Origin: an uncultured Bacilli bacterium
GTDB taxonomy: Bacteria; Bacillota_I; Bacilli_A; RF39; UBA660
DNA: 6,843 nt
Direction of reading: 5' to 3'
Assembly (NCBI GenBank): GCA_944358275.1
Contig: CALVQZ010000046.1
Coordinates: 1-6,843, forward strand
Shown: piece after piece, positions 1-5,929 of the stretch
Layout of the letters: every line of letters begins with the position of its first letter
Numbering within the stretch: position 1 is the stretch's first letter
Notes under the pieces: model-generated
Seen by the model: the letters and a program-made list of their open reading frames with translations, nothing else
Databases searched by the model: none
What the model was told of the DNA's origin: nothing
Translations under genes and position numbers: made by a program

Positions 1-761
1 AATGTTGTAAGTCCTTCTTCCATTCTATATTGTAAAATTGTCCCTAAAACCTCATCTCTACTCCAATTAGTTATATTTTCTGCACCTATATCATCTATAA
101 GTAATAATGGTATTTTTTTTATATACTCAAATCTTTCTTTAAAATCATCATCAAATGATGCTTTTAAACTTCTTAAAAATTCTGGCCAGTACACAATTGC
201 ACTTTTTATACCTTTTTTTGATAATTCATTAAATGTTGCTGAAATTAAATATGTTTTTCCACATCCAAAATTACCATTTAAGTACAAGCCTTTCATCTTT
301 TTATCTTTACTATATCCTTTTATAAATTTAGTAAGCCATGCGATAGTTTCTTTTCTATTTGCATCATCTAGATAAATATCTTTCATTCTTGCATTTTTTA
401 TTTCCTTAGGTATATCAAATGCATATACATTTTCATTATCTTTATCTTCTTTTATTTGTTTATTTTTATACCTACAACTTCTATATTCAAATCTAAGTTT
501 ATCATTATCTACAACTTCTTTCAAGTAAAAACCGAAAATTTCATTTTTACATTCTTCTAAACTTTTACACTCACTACAATTTTTGCATTCATTAAAACAT
601 TCTTGTAATCTAGATGTGTATTTCATTAAAACTTCATGCGAAAGTGGAATAGTTCTAATGTATTTTTCAAAATCAGTATCTTTTATTGCTTTTAAATACT
701 CTTTTTTTAAATTTGAATCTATATTTGTTTTAAATAATTTTGTATCATTTAATTCTTTCAT
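1..761 (-). CDS. dnaI: Primosomal protein DnaI, helicase loader (partial, C-terminus beyond window)
   Basis: AAA+ ATPase that delivers the replicative helicase DnaC to DNA together with DnaB during initiation and restart in Bacilli. I translated 253 codons from the ATG at 761 with no stop to the window edge; Bacillus DnaI is about 311 residues, so roughly 55 C-terminal residues are missing. An N-terminal Cys cluster (C55, C59, C62, C65, C71) matches the zinc-binding helicase-interaction domain of the family. The Walker A motif is GNFGCGKT at 163-170, and Walker B (LLLIDD) is at about 219-224, followed by IGAENITNWSRDEV, typical of the DnaC/DnaI loaders. The start has the ribosome site AGGTGAAG, which begins inside the stop codon of dnaB; the two genes are separated by only 7 nt, so they are almost certainly co-transcribed and probably translationally coupled. 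Confidence 0.95.
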   Translation of the reverse strand, partial: MKELNDTKLFKTNIDSNLKKEYLKAIKDTDFEKYIRTIPLSHEVLMKYTSRLQECFNECKNCSECKSLEECKNEIFGFYLKEVVDNDKLRFEYRSCRYKNKQIKEDKDNENVYAFDIPKEIKNARMKDIYLDDANRKETIAWLTKFIKGYSKDKKMKGLYLNGNFGCGKTYLISATFNELSKKGIKSAIVYWPEFLRSLKASFDDDFKERFEYIKKIPLLLIDDIGAENITNWSRDEVLGTILQYRMEEGLTT

Positions 762-768
762 ACTTCAC

Positions 769-2055
769 CTACGCAAACTCACTAAGCATACTTTCTAATT
801 CTTTTACTTCTTCTTCTGTCATTGCTTTTTTCTTAACATCTTTTCCATACCAAGTAGGAAGTTTTTCTTTCTCTTTGTTTTTTTCTATCTTTTCTTTTGT
901 TTGATTCATCTTTCTATATTCTTTTTCAGCTTGCCTCATCGCATCTTTTACTGTAGTTATATTGCTCATCTTCCATTGACTTGCAATTGCTTCTACGAAG
1001 TTTTTATTTAGTTTATTATCGTTTATTCTAAGAACGTAATCTATTAAAACATTTACTACACCTGAATTTAACTCTTGATCTACTAATAAAGATTCAATTA
1101 AATTTATATCTTTATTTGTAGGTTTACTCCCTCCATATTTTGCTTTTAGAAAATCATATGGTGTGGTGCTTTCAAAACAATTTATTAGCTTTTCTTTTAT
1201 ATCTTTTATATTTTTCACATCTACACTAGTATTCTTTGATTTATAAACTAATTTAGGAGTTTTATTGTTTTCAAACGAATAATAGTTTTTACAATTCTTT
1301 TTTAAATCTACTTCACTAATTAAACCTTTTTCATTTATAGAATCTTTAATAAGCTCACACATAACTACATTATCAAAATTATATAAATAAGCAAGTTTAT
1401 TAACTAATTTTCTAGTATTATTGTTAAACGCTCTTTCATTTAAAATCCCTTTTGGAATAGATGAAATAATAAAATCAAAATCTATTACATCATCAATCAC
1501 TATTTCATTTTTATTTTTTTCTTTTATACTTTCTTCAACAACTTCCTTAGTATCTTTTATACTCATCTTATATATATCACTAAAATGAACTGTAATATCT
1601 TCAAACTCACTAACATTTATCTTAGGCATTTTATAATAACTAATTAAATTACGATATTCTTTTTCACCTACACACGATAAAAGTGAAGATGAAAGTATAG
1701 GATTTAAAAAGAATTCTTTTATACTTAATGGACTATAAAGTTCGTAAACATAATTATTAACTTTTCCTGTTTTATATAGTGTCTTTAAAAGCCCAATTGC
1801 CTCTAATTTCTTTCTTGCAGAAATTATATCTTCTAATTTTATTCCCATCGCATTCATTAAGTGATGATGAGTATATTCATTACTCATAATTTCTGTTTTA
1901 TTTAAATCAGCCCATAAAGTGAAGTATAAACTAGTAGCTACACTACCAATAATTGGTTGATATAACAAAGTAAGTGTGAGTCTATCATTTTCATTTAAAA
2001 TGCTTTTATTTATTACTACATAGCTATCTGCTGGTAATATAGACACTAATTTCAT
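769..2055 (-). CDS. dnaB: DnaB, replication initiation/membrane attachment protein (DnaD-like helicase co-loader)
   Basis: This is the Firmicutes DnaB of the DnaB/DnaD family, not the E. coli DnaB helicase. With DnaD and DnaI it loads the replicative helicase at oriC and at restart sites. The 428-residue protein opens with the family's typical start (LPADSYVV at 7-14, then LTLLYQPIIG at 28-37), which begins the DDBH1 winged-helix region (about 15-115). A DDBH2-type region lies at about 290-365, with the DnaD-like segment NFVEAIASQW at 352-361. A charged linker follows, then PTWYGKD at 400-406, also usual for DnaB. Bacillus DnaB is about 470 residues, so this one is slightly short but looks complete. 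The ATG at 2055 has AGGTGA 4 nt upstream. It is the first gene of a dnaB-dnaI unit and is separated from scpB by a candidate terminator and promoter. Confidence 0.93.
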   Translation of the reverse strand: MKLVSILPADSYVVINKSILNENDRLTLTLLYQPIIGSVATSLYFTLWADLNKTEIMSNEYTHHHLMNAMGIKLEDIISARKKLEAIGLLKTLYKTGKVNNYVYELYSPLSIKEFFLNPILSSSLLSCVGEKEYRNLISYYKMPKINVSEFEDITVHFSDIYKMSIKDTKEVVEESIKEKNKNEIVIDDVIDFDFIISSIPKGILNERAFNNNTRKLVNKLAYLYNFDNVVMCELIKDSINEKGLISEVDLKKNCKNYYSFENNKTPKLVYKSKNTSVDVKNIKDIKEKLINCFESTTPYDFLKAKYGGSKPTNKDINLIESLLVDQELNSGVVNVLIDYVLRINDNKLNKNFVEAIASQWKMSNITTVKDAMRQAEKEYRKMNQTKEKIEKNKEKEKLPTWYGKDVKKKAMTEEEVKELESMLSEFA

Positions 2056-2077
2056 ACTTTCACCTCATTATATACTT

Positions 2078-2108
2078 ATAATAACATAATTCTTTAATAT
2101 TTTGTATA
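2078..2108 (-). promoter_or_regulatory. Candidate promoter of dnaB-dnaI
   Basis: On the minus strand an extended -10, TGTTATTAT, occupies 2078-2086. The predicted start near 2071 gives a leader of about 16 nt to the dnaB ATG. The -35 is poor (TATACA at 19 nt or TACAAA at 17 nt), so activity would depend mainly on the extended -10. A second TATAAT at 2066-2071 is too close to the ribosome site to be useful. The region is very AT-rich, so chance matches are likely. Confidence 0.4.
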
Positions 2109-2121
2109 TAAAATACACTTA

Positions 2122-2156
2122 TTTTAAATAAAAAGCATTTCATTTTCATATGCTTT
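2122..2156 (-). terminator. Candidate intrinsic terminator after scpB
   Basis: A 7-bp perfect stem (AAAGCAT/ATGCTTT, arms 2150-2156 and 2132-2138) encloses an 11-nt loop. It is followed on the minus strand by a T-rich run (TTTATTTAAAA). The upstream arm overlaps the last codons of scpB. The stem has only two G-C pairs, so read-through into dnaB is possible. Confidence 0.5.
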
Positions 2157-2703
2157 CTTTATACTTAGATAAAAATAAATCTGTTTCTTTATCTTCTTTA
2201 TCCTCGTCTTCTATTTTAGGTAATTCATCTTTTGAAGATAATCCAAAATAATCAAGAAAATCATCTGTTGTTTTATATAGTATTGGTCTTCCAGGAATAT
2301 TTTCTCTTCCTGCTTCTTTTAAAAATCCTTTTGCAACTAATCTTCTTATCATTTGAGATGAGGATATACCTCTTATTTCATCTACTTTCATTCTCGTAAT
2401 AGGTTCATTATATGCAATTATAGCAAGTGTTTCTAATGCAGATTGAGATAATGTATTATTCACTTCTTCTATCAACTTTTTGTAGTACTCTTTATGTTCT
2501 TTTTTAGTAGTAAGTTTTAATCTATTGCCTAAATAATCAATTCTAAGCCCTCTTTCTTCATTAAAATAATCAGTTTTTAACTCTACTATTAGTTTTTTAG
2601 TATCTTCTTCATCAATTTGTAGTATATTACATATATCATTTATAGTAATACCATCATCTCCTACAACAAATAATATCCCTTCAAGTACTGCTTTTTTATT
2701 CAT
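2146..2703 (-). CDS. scpB: ScpB, segregation and condensation protein B
   Basis: ScpB is the small kleisin-associated subunit of the SMC-ScpAB condensin, which organises and separates newly replicated chromosomes. The 185-residue protein starts with the family's N-terminal winged helix (AVLEGILFVVGDDG at 5-18). The second winged helix carries the hallmark LSQSALETLAIIAYNEPITR at 85-104. The conserved end GRPILYKTTDDFLDYFGL lies at 138-155, followed by an acidic tail. I place the start at the ATG at 2703 rather than the in-frame GTG at 2712. AAGGATGTGA ends 5 nt before the ATG, whereas the GTG lies inside that ribosome site. The start overlaps the end of scpA by 8 nt, so the two are translationally coupled. 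The stop is TGA. Confidence 0.95.
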   Translation of the reverse strand: MNKKAVLEGILFVVGDDGITINDICNILQIDEEDTKKLIVELKTDYFNEERGLRIDYLGNRLKLTTKKEHKEYYKKLIEEVNNTLSQSALETLAIIAYNEPITRMKVDEIRGISSSQMIRRLVAKGFLKEAGRENIPGRPILYKTTDDFLDYFGLSSKDELPKIEDEDKEDKETDLFLSKYKESI

Positions 2704-3418
2704 TAAAGTCACATCCTTTTATAACTATATCATCAAAATTATTATATTGTTCTATTTTAATTTCTTTATTTTTTGACATTTCTAATATGCTTAAAAAAGT
2801 AACAACTATATACTCTTTAGTATTTTTTTCAAATAAATCTTCAAATCTTAATTCTTTTTTTTCTTTTAGTAAATTTCTTATTTTTATTATTCTATCTGCT
2901 ACTGATAATTCTTTAGTAGTAATTTTTGTATTAAGAGGTTTTTCCATTTCTCTTCTTTTTAAAAATTTTTTAAATGCTTCTATTAAATCTTCTATAGAAG
3001 CATCTTCTTTATACTTTAATGAATCATCATATTCTTTTATGTTAGAAGGACTTTTAGTATATATATTACTTCTTTTATTTTCTAATTCTTTAAATGTTTC
3101 TGTAATTTCTTTATATTTGCTATAATCTACTAGTTTCTTTATTAAATCTTCTTTAAAATCTTCTTCATACTCATCTTTTTCTTCTTCTTTTTTAGGAAGC
3201 AGTGATTTAGATTTATATTCTAATAATTCTGATGCCATTACTAAGTATTCACTAGCAATATCCAAATTTAATTCTTCCATCTTTTTTATATAATCCATAT
3301 ATTGAGTTGTTATTTCATCTAGGCTAATATCATAAATATCTATATTTGATTTTTTTATTAGATGAAGTAATAAATCAAGTGGACCAGAAAATTCATTTAT
3401 ATTTACTTCATAGTGCAT
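2696..3418 (-). CDS. scpA: ScpA, segregation and condensation protein A (kleisin)
   Basis: ScpA is the kleisin that bridges the SMC head domains and binds a ScpB dimer. The 240-residue length is normal for the family. The N-terminal SMC-neck-binding region shows the signature EFSGPLDLLLHLI at 9-21, followed by DIYDISLDEITTQYM and by the helix ASEYLVMASELLEYKSKSLLP at about 55-75. A charged, flexible middle (78-165) follows. The C-terminal winged helix (LSVADRI at 171-177 to about 233) binds the SMC cap. The ATG at 3418 has AAGGATGTGA 4 nt upstream. It is the first gene of an scpA-scpB operon. Its promoter region faces that of the RNHCP gene across 57 nt. Confidence 0.95.
   Translation of the reverse strand: MHYEVNINEFSGPLDLLLHLIKKSNIDIYDISLDEITTQYMDYIKKMEELNLDIASEYLVMASELLEYKSKSLLPKKEEEKDEYEEDFKEDLIKKLVDYSKYKEITETFKELENKRSNIYTKSPSNIKEYDDSLKYKEDASIEDLIEAFKKFLKRREMEKPLNTKITTKELSVADRIIKIRNLLKEKKELRFEDLFEKNTKEYIVVTFLSILEMSKNKEIKIEQYNNFDDIVIKGCDFNE
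2709..2718 (-). promoter_or_regulatory. Ribosome binding site that fixes the scpB start
   Basis: AAGGATGTGA differs from AAGGAGGTGA by one base and lies 5 nt before the ATG at 2703. The competing GTG codon (2710-2712) is part of this site, so it cannot serve as the start. The site lies within the last codons of scpA. The same ten bases precede scpA itself. Confidence 0.7.
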
Positions 3419-3431
3419 ATAATCACATCCT

Positions 3432-3460
3432 TTTATAATTATAACTTATTGTGGTATAAT
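3432..3460 (+). promoter_or_regulatory. Promoter of the RNHCP-domain gene
   Basis: There is a perfect extended -10, TGGTATAAT (TATAAT at 3455-3460), 17 nt from TTTATA (3432-3437, 4 of 6 matches). Transcription would start near 3467, within or next to the AGGTG ribosome site at 3466-3470, giving a leader of about 10 nt. Confidence 0.65.
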
Positions 3461-3466
3461 TATCTA
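3438..3466 (-). promoter_or_regulatory. Candidate promoter of scpA-scpB
   Basis: On the minus strand a perfect TATAAT (3438-3443) lies 17 nt from TAGATA (3461-3466, 4 of 6 matches to TTGACA). The predicted start near 3431 leaves a leader of only about 13 nt, just enough for the ribosome site. It overlaps the plus-strand promoter of the RNHCP gene. Confidence 0.55.
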
Positions 3467-3475
3467 GGTGATATT

Positions 3476-3781
3476 ATGAAATTATTTTCAAAAAACGACG
3501 ATTCTTTTGTTTGTGAGCATTGTAATAAAGATGTAAATCCACTAGGGTACACTTCTAGGGATCATTGTCCTTATTGCCTTTATTCTAAGCATGTAGATGT
3601 TAATCCTGGAGATAGATTGAATTCTTGTAACGGGCTTTTAAAACCTATTGGAATAGAGAAGTTTAAAGATACATTTAAGATTATATATAAGTGTGAAAAA
3701 TGTAATAAAATACATAAGAATATAATGGCAAATGACGATAATATGGCTTTAATAATATCTTTATCTGTAGAAAAAAATTAG
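3476..3781 (+). CDS. RNHCP-domain protein, small Cys-rich zinc-ribbon-like
   Basis: A 101-residue protein of the RNHCP family, a domain named for a conserved five-residue motif and without an established function. Here the motif reads RDHCP (28-32). It is followed by YCLYSKHVD, the PGDR block (44-47) and CNGLLKPIG (51-59), the usual family order. Three CxxC pairs (C13/C16, C31/C34, C73/C76) plus C51 suggest one or two zinc sites. No membrane segment or signal peptide is visible. I start it at the ATG at 3476, preceded by AGGTGAT. An upstream in-frame ATG at 3413 lies before the promoter and inside scpA, and would add a Tyr/Asn-rich leader foreign to the family. It is the only plus-strand gene here and ends at a shared hairpin with the converging phosphoesterase gene. 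Confidence 0.88.
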   Translation: MKLFSKNDDSFVCEHCNKDVNPLGYTSRDHCPYCLYSKHVDVNPGDRLNSCNGLLKPIGIEKFKDTFKIIYKCEKCNKIHKNIMANDDNMALIISLSVEKN

Positions 3782-3805
3782 TCTTAAAAAACTAATTTTT
3801 TATTA
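3771..3805. terminator. Bidirectional terminator between convergent genes
   Basis: An 11-bp perfect inverted repeat (AAAAAATTAGT at 3772-3782 and its complement at 3791-3801) has an 8-nt loop. The A/T arms give a U-tract on either strand. It overlaps the stop codon of the RNHCP gene and abuts the TAA of the phosphoesterase gene, so it can end both transcripts. The stem is AT-rich with two G-C pairs. Confidence 0.75.
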
Positions 3806-4708
3806 TCTTCTTTTTGAGAAAGTATCTTTCTCATGTGTAATTTTATCTACTTTTCCGTCATCATCAAAATATACATCTATCCAGTATATACTTTGTTCAT
3901 TTATATGCATTCTATTCATATTATAAGGAGATTCTCTTACTAAACTTGATGTTCTAAAAAATTGTACTCCTTCATATGTATCTGCTAAACTCGTATGATA
4001 ATGTCCTAAATGAATAAAATGTGGCCTTATTTCTTCTGGAATAATATCTATAAGTGTTTTTACCGATTTAACTTTTCCCTCCTGTTTAAATCTTCCATGT
4101 AATACATTTATCTTTAATCCATCTATATATATTATTCTTTTTGAAGGGCCTAAATACACTATATCTTTTCTTTCTTTTGATATATCTTTTATTATTTCTT
4201 TTCCAGTAAGATGTGTCCAATAATCATCGTGATTTCCTGATATTGCAAATGTTTTTCCACTATATTTTGGATATTTATCTATTACATATTTCATTTGCCC
4301 GGTATAAGTTTCTTCTTTTAAATTTTCAAAATAATTAGGTACTGATACAATTCCATCAACTAAATCTCCACTATGAAATATCGCATCAATTTTTCTTTTT
4401 TCTGCTTTATCATATATTCTATTAAGTAAATCTAGATCATCATACTTACTTGCAAGATGAGTGTCCCCTATAAGACCTAATCTTATATGACCTTTACCCA
4501 TCTTAATATTATATGGTTTTTTTATTGTTTCCACACTTTTAAAAGTTAAAATACCACCATTTAAAACATTTAAAGATATACCGCTATCACTTATTTTTCT
4601 TAATAAAGAAAAAAGTTCTTCTTTACTTAATTGTAATTCTTTACATATATCATCGATAGAACGCTGACATTGAATTAAATATATTATCTTTTTTTGTAAT
4701 TCATCCAT
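3803..4708 (-). CDS. Metallophosphoesterase (calcineurin-like) with N-terminal helix-turn-helix
   Basis: A 301-residue protein. The C-terminal part is a binuclear-metal phosphoesterase with all the family motifs in order: GDTH (81-84), GDLVDG (114-119), GNHD (158-161), LHGR (203-206) and GHYH (235-238). The predicted metal and catalytic residues are D82, H84, D115, N159, H160, H204, H236 and H238, so the enzyme looks active. The substrate (phosphodiester, nucleotide or nucleic acid) cannot be read from sequence. Residues 1-60 look like a winged helix-turn-helix (SIDDICKELQLSKEELFSLL at 17-36), which suggests binding to DNA or another regulatory role. I choose the ATG at 4708 because AAAGGGTGA lies 5 nt upstream; the in-frame GTG at 4717 sits inside that site. 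It is transcribed alone and converges on the RNHCP gene. Confidence 0.88.
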   Translation of the reverse strand: MDELQKKIIYLIQCQRSIDDICKELQLSKEELFSLLRKISDSGISLNVLNGGILTFKSVETIKKPYNIKMGKGHIRLGLIGDTHLASKYDDLDLLNRIYDKAEKRKIDAIFHSGDLVDGIVSVPNYFENLKEETYTGQMKYVIDKYPKYSGKTFAISGNHDDYWTHLTGKEIIKDISKERKDIVYLGPSKRIIYIDGLKINVLHGRFKQEGKVKSVKTLIDIIPEEIRPHFIHLGHYHTSLADTYEGVQFFRTSSLVRESPYNMNRMHINEQSIYWIDVYFDDDGKVDKITHEKDTFSKRR

Positions 4709-4713
4709 ATGTA

Positions 4714-4722
4714 TCACCCTTT
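4714..4722 (-). promoter_or_regulatory. Ribosome binding site deciding the phosphoesterase start
   Basis: AAAGGGTGA lies 5 nt before the ATG at 4708. The alternative GTG codon (4715-4717) is within this site, which argues against the longer form. Confidence 0.65.
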
Positions 4723-4732
4723 ATTTATGTAA

Positions 4733-4761
4733 AGTATACCATAAAAAAAAGAAGATTTTAA
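4733..4761 (-). promoter_or_regulatory. Candidate promoter of the phosphoesterase gene
   Basis: On the minus strand an extended -10, TGGTATACT (TATACT at 4733-4738), lies 17 nt from TTAAAA (4756-4761, 4 of 6 matches). The predicted start is near 4726, giving a leader of about 18 nt. The -35 and spacer coincide with the loop, 3' arm and T-run of the upstream gene's terminator hairpin. Confidence 0.55.
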
Positions 4762-4767
4762 CTTCTT
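4743..4767 (-). terminator. Intrinsic terminator of the OLE RNA-oapA unit
   Basis: A 6-bp stem (AAGAAG/CTTCTT, arms 4762-4767 and 4749-4754) with a 7-nt loop is followed by an unbroken run of eight T on the minus strand. It begins 3 nt after the stop codon of the membrane protein gene. Confidence 0.75.
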
Positions 4768-4770
4768 AAT

Positions 4771-5289
4771 CTATTTTTTAAAAGAATGCATCAATTTTGT
4801 TACTTTTGTAACTATATATTCGCTTGTACTTACAGCAAAACCTTTTCCTAATGCTTTACCACCTATTGTGAGTGCAGCAACTACACTTGTTACAAGTAAA
4901 GTCGGAATAGTTTCATCTACATCTAATTTTGAAGCAATAGTTACTGATACGACTGCTACAGCTGAACCACTAATTATATTACATATATCTCCTATAACAT
5001 CGTTACAAAAAGATGATACTTTTGCTGAATTTTTTAACATTTTTTTAGCTGTTTTTGCTGATTTTACTTTTTTAGATGCCATCGCATGAAATGGTACTGC
5101 ATCAGAACTTTGAACTGCAACTCCTATTATATCAAATATAACTCCTATCAATATAAATAGTAATATTATTATTATTCCCAAGAATATATTTACATCTTCT
5201 AATAGAAATTGTGCTCCTAGCGAAAAAATAATTGTTATAAAAAAAGCTAAACAAGTTATAGTTAATATCCATTTTTTATTTTCTTTCAT
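4771..5289 (-). CDS. oapA: OapA-like OLE RNA-associated membrane protein (small CorB-like)
   Basis: A 172-residue integral membrane protein with four predicted helices (about 8-29, 35-59, 98-120, 127-150). The loop between helices 2 and 3 (60-97) is strongly basic, rich in Lys, and holds the conserved-looking PFHAMASKKVKSAK (66-79) and SSFCNDVIGDICNIISGSA (92-110). The tail after 150 is also basic. I recognise this pattern from short Firmicutes proteins often labelled Mg2+/Co2+ transporter CorB, which lack the CBS domains of real CorB/CorC. By known family biology OapA binds OLE RNA and anchors it to the membrane, and the complex affects Mg2+ tolerance and alcohol/cold stress. The basic loop would suit RNA contact, which is my inference. 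The ATG at 5289 has AGGAG 5 nt upstream. The gene follows the noncoding RNA by about 50 nt with no promoter between, and ends at a terminator. Confidence 0.8.
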   Translation of the reverse strand: MKENKKWILTITCLAFFITIIFSLGAQFLLEDVNIFLGIIIILLFILIGVIFDIIGVAVQSSDAVPFHAMASKKVKSAKTAKKMLKNSAKVSSFCNDVIGDICNIISGSAVAVVSVTIASKLDVDETIPTLLVTSVVAALTIGGKALGKGFAVSTSEYIVTKVTKLMHSFKK

Positions 5290-5340
5290 ATGTCTCCTAT
5301 AAATAATTAAAAAAAGTGGAATTAAATTTGGAAATATTAT

Positions 5341-5888
5341 GCCTTAGGTCAAGTAGGTTTTCCCTCATTCTTACATTTCGTTACCAAAGTGCGGTTCCCC
5401 TTTAAAAGAATGAATACAGTGTTTCCATCTGTATGACTTGATTGCCACTTAGTACACACTTTAATCCAAAATTAACTAACAGCCTAGGAATTTTCTTCAA
5501 GATTCATTCATTATTAGTTCTTTTTTGCAAATATAGTTTCAATAGCAATAACAATATTCGTACGTCTACTCCTATTGTATAGAACCTATATCCCCTATAT
5601 TCACTCAAGACAGGCTACACTAATCACAACTATTCGCCGCGCATTAGGTTTAATCTTCAGTCGTAAGAAGTCCATCAATCAAATAGATGTATAGGCTTCC
5701 TACAATCAAAAGTCTCAAAGAATGTTGGGTCCAGTACATATGCCATTATGGTGGCCCACCACTCCTCTTCCAGCACTCACCCAAAACTGGGCGTAAAAGG
5801 CAAGCACAAGAAGCTTCACAGGTATGCCCTATAACGAATTTTTAGGCTCGTCTTCATAACAAACAAATCAACTAGGATACTGCTCCAC
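5341..5888 (-). ncRNA. ole: Large structured noncoding RNA, probable OLE RNA
   Basis: About 550 nt with no open frame of note, but much richer in G+C than its flanks (30/60 at 5761-5820 against 9/60 at 6301-6360). That is the mark of a folded RNA in an AT-rich genome. Complementary arms on the minus strand include CGCCCA/TGGGTG with loop GTTT (5778-5793); TGGGCC/GGACCCA with one bulge (5753-5758 with 5726-5732); CCTATA/TATAGG (5690-5695 with 5585-5590); and CATTCTT/AAGAATG (5406-5412 with 5366-5372). A near-consensus promoter puts the 5' end at about 5888. OLE RNA is about 600 nt and is normally encoded just upstream of oapA, as here. It is not RNase P RNA or tmRNA, whose conserved cores are absent. 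ROOL or another large RNA is the main alternative. The identity rests mainly on size, structure and the neighbour; the 3' end is approximate and could extend to the T-run near 5310. Confidence 0.78.
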
Positions 5889-5894
5889 ATAATC

Positions 5895-5923
5895 ATTATA
5901 TCACATTTTTGTTTTTTTGTAAA
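5895..5923 (-). promoter_or_regulatory. Strong promoter of the OLE RNA-oapA unit
   Basis: On the minus strand TTTACA (5918-5923, 5 of 6 matches) lies 17 nt from a perfect TATAAT (5895-5900) that carries the TGn extension (5901-5903). This is among the best housekeeping-type promoters in the window. The predicted start at about 5888 falls at GTGGAGC, where the G+C-rich RNA begins. Confidence 0.8.
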
Positions 5924-5929
5924 CTGGTG

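Noticed and set aside
583..798. Plus-strand frame opposite dnaI and the end of dnaB
   Set aside because: It is antisense to two clear genes, has no ribosome site and shows Phe/Ser-rich shadow composition.
2787..3125. Plus-strand frame opposite scpA
   Set aside because: The hydrophobic Ser/Phe/Leu-rich product is typical of the complement of a Lys/Glu-rich gene; no ribosome site or family likeness.
3413..3475. Longer N-terminus of the RNHCP protein from an ATG at 3413
   Set aside because: It would start inside scpA and before the promoter, lacks a ribosome site and adds a leader not expected in the family.
4868..5089. Plus-strand frame opposite oapA
   Set aside because: It is antisense to a membrane protein gene with good ribosome site and terminator; no independent signals.
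5341..5888. RNase P RNA or tmRNA as the identity of the large RNA
   Set aside because: I found neither the GAGGAAAGUCC-type core of RNase P RNA nor the tRNA-like ends and tag frame of tmRNA; the neighbour gene fits OLE better.
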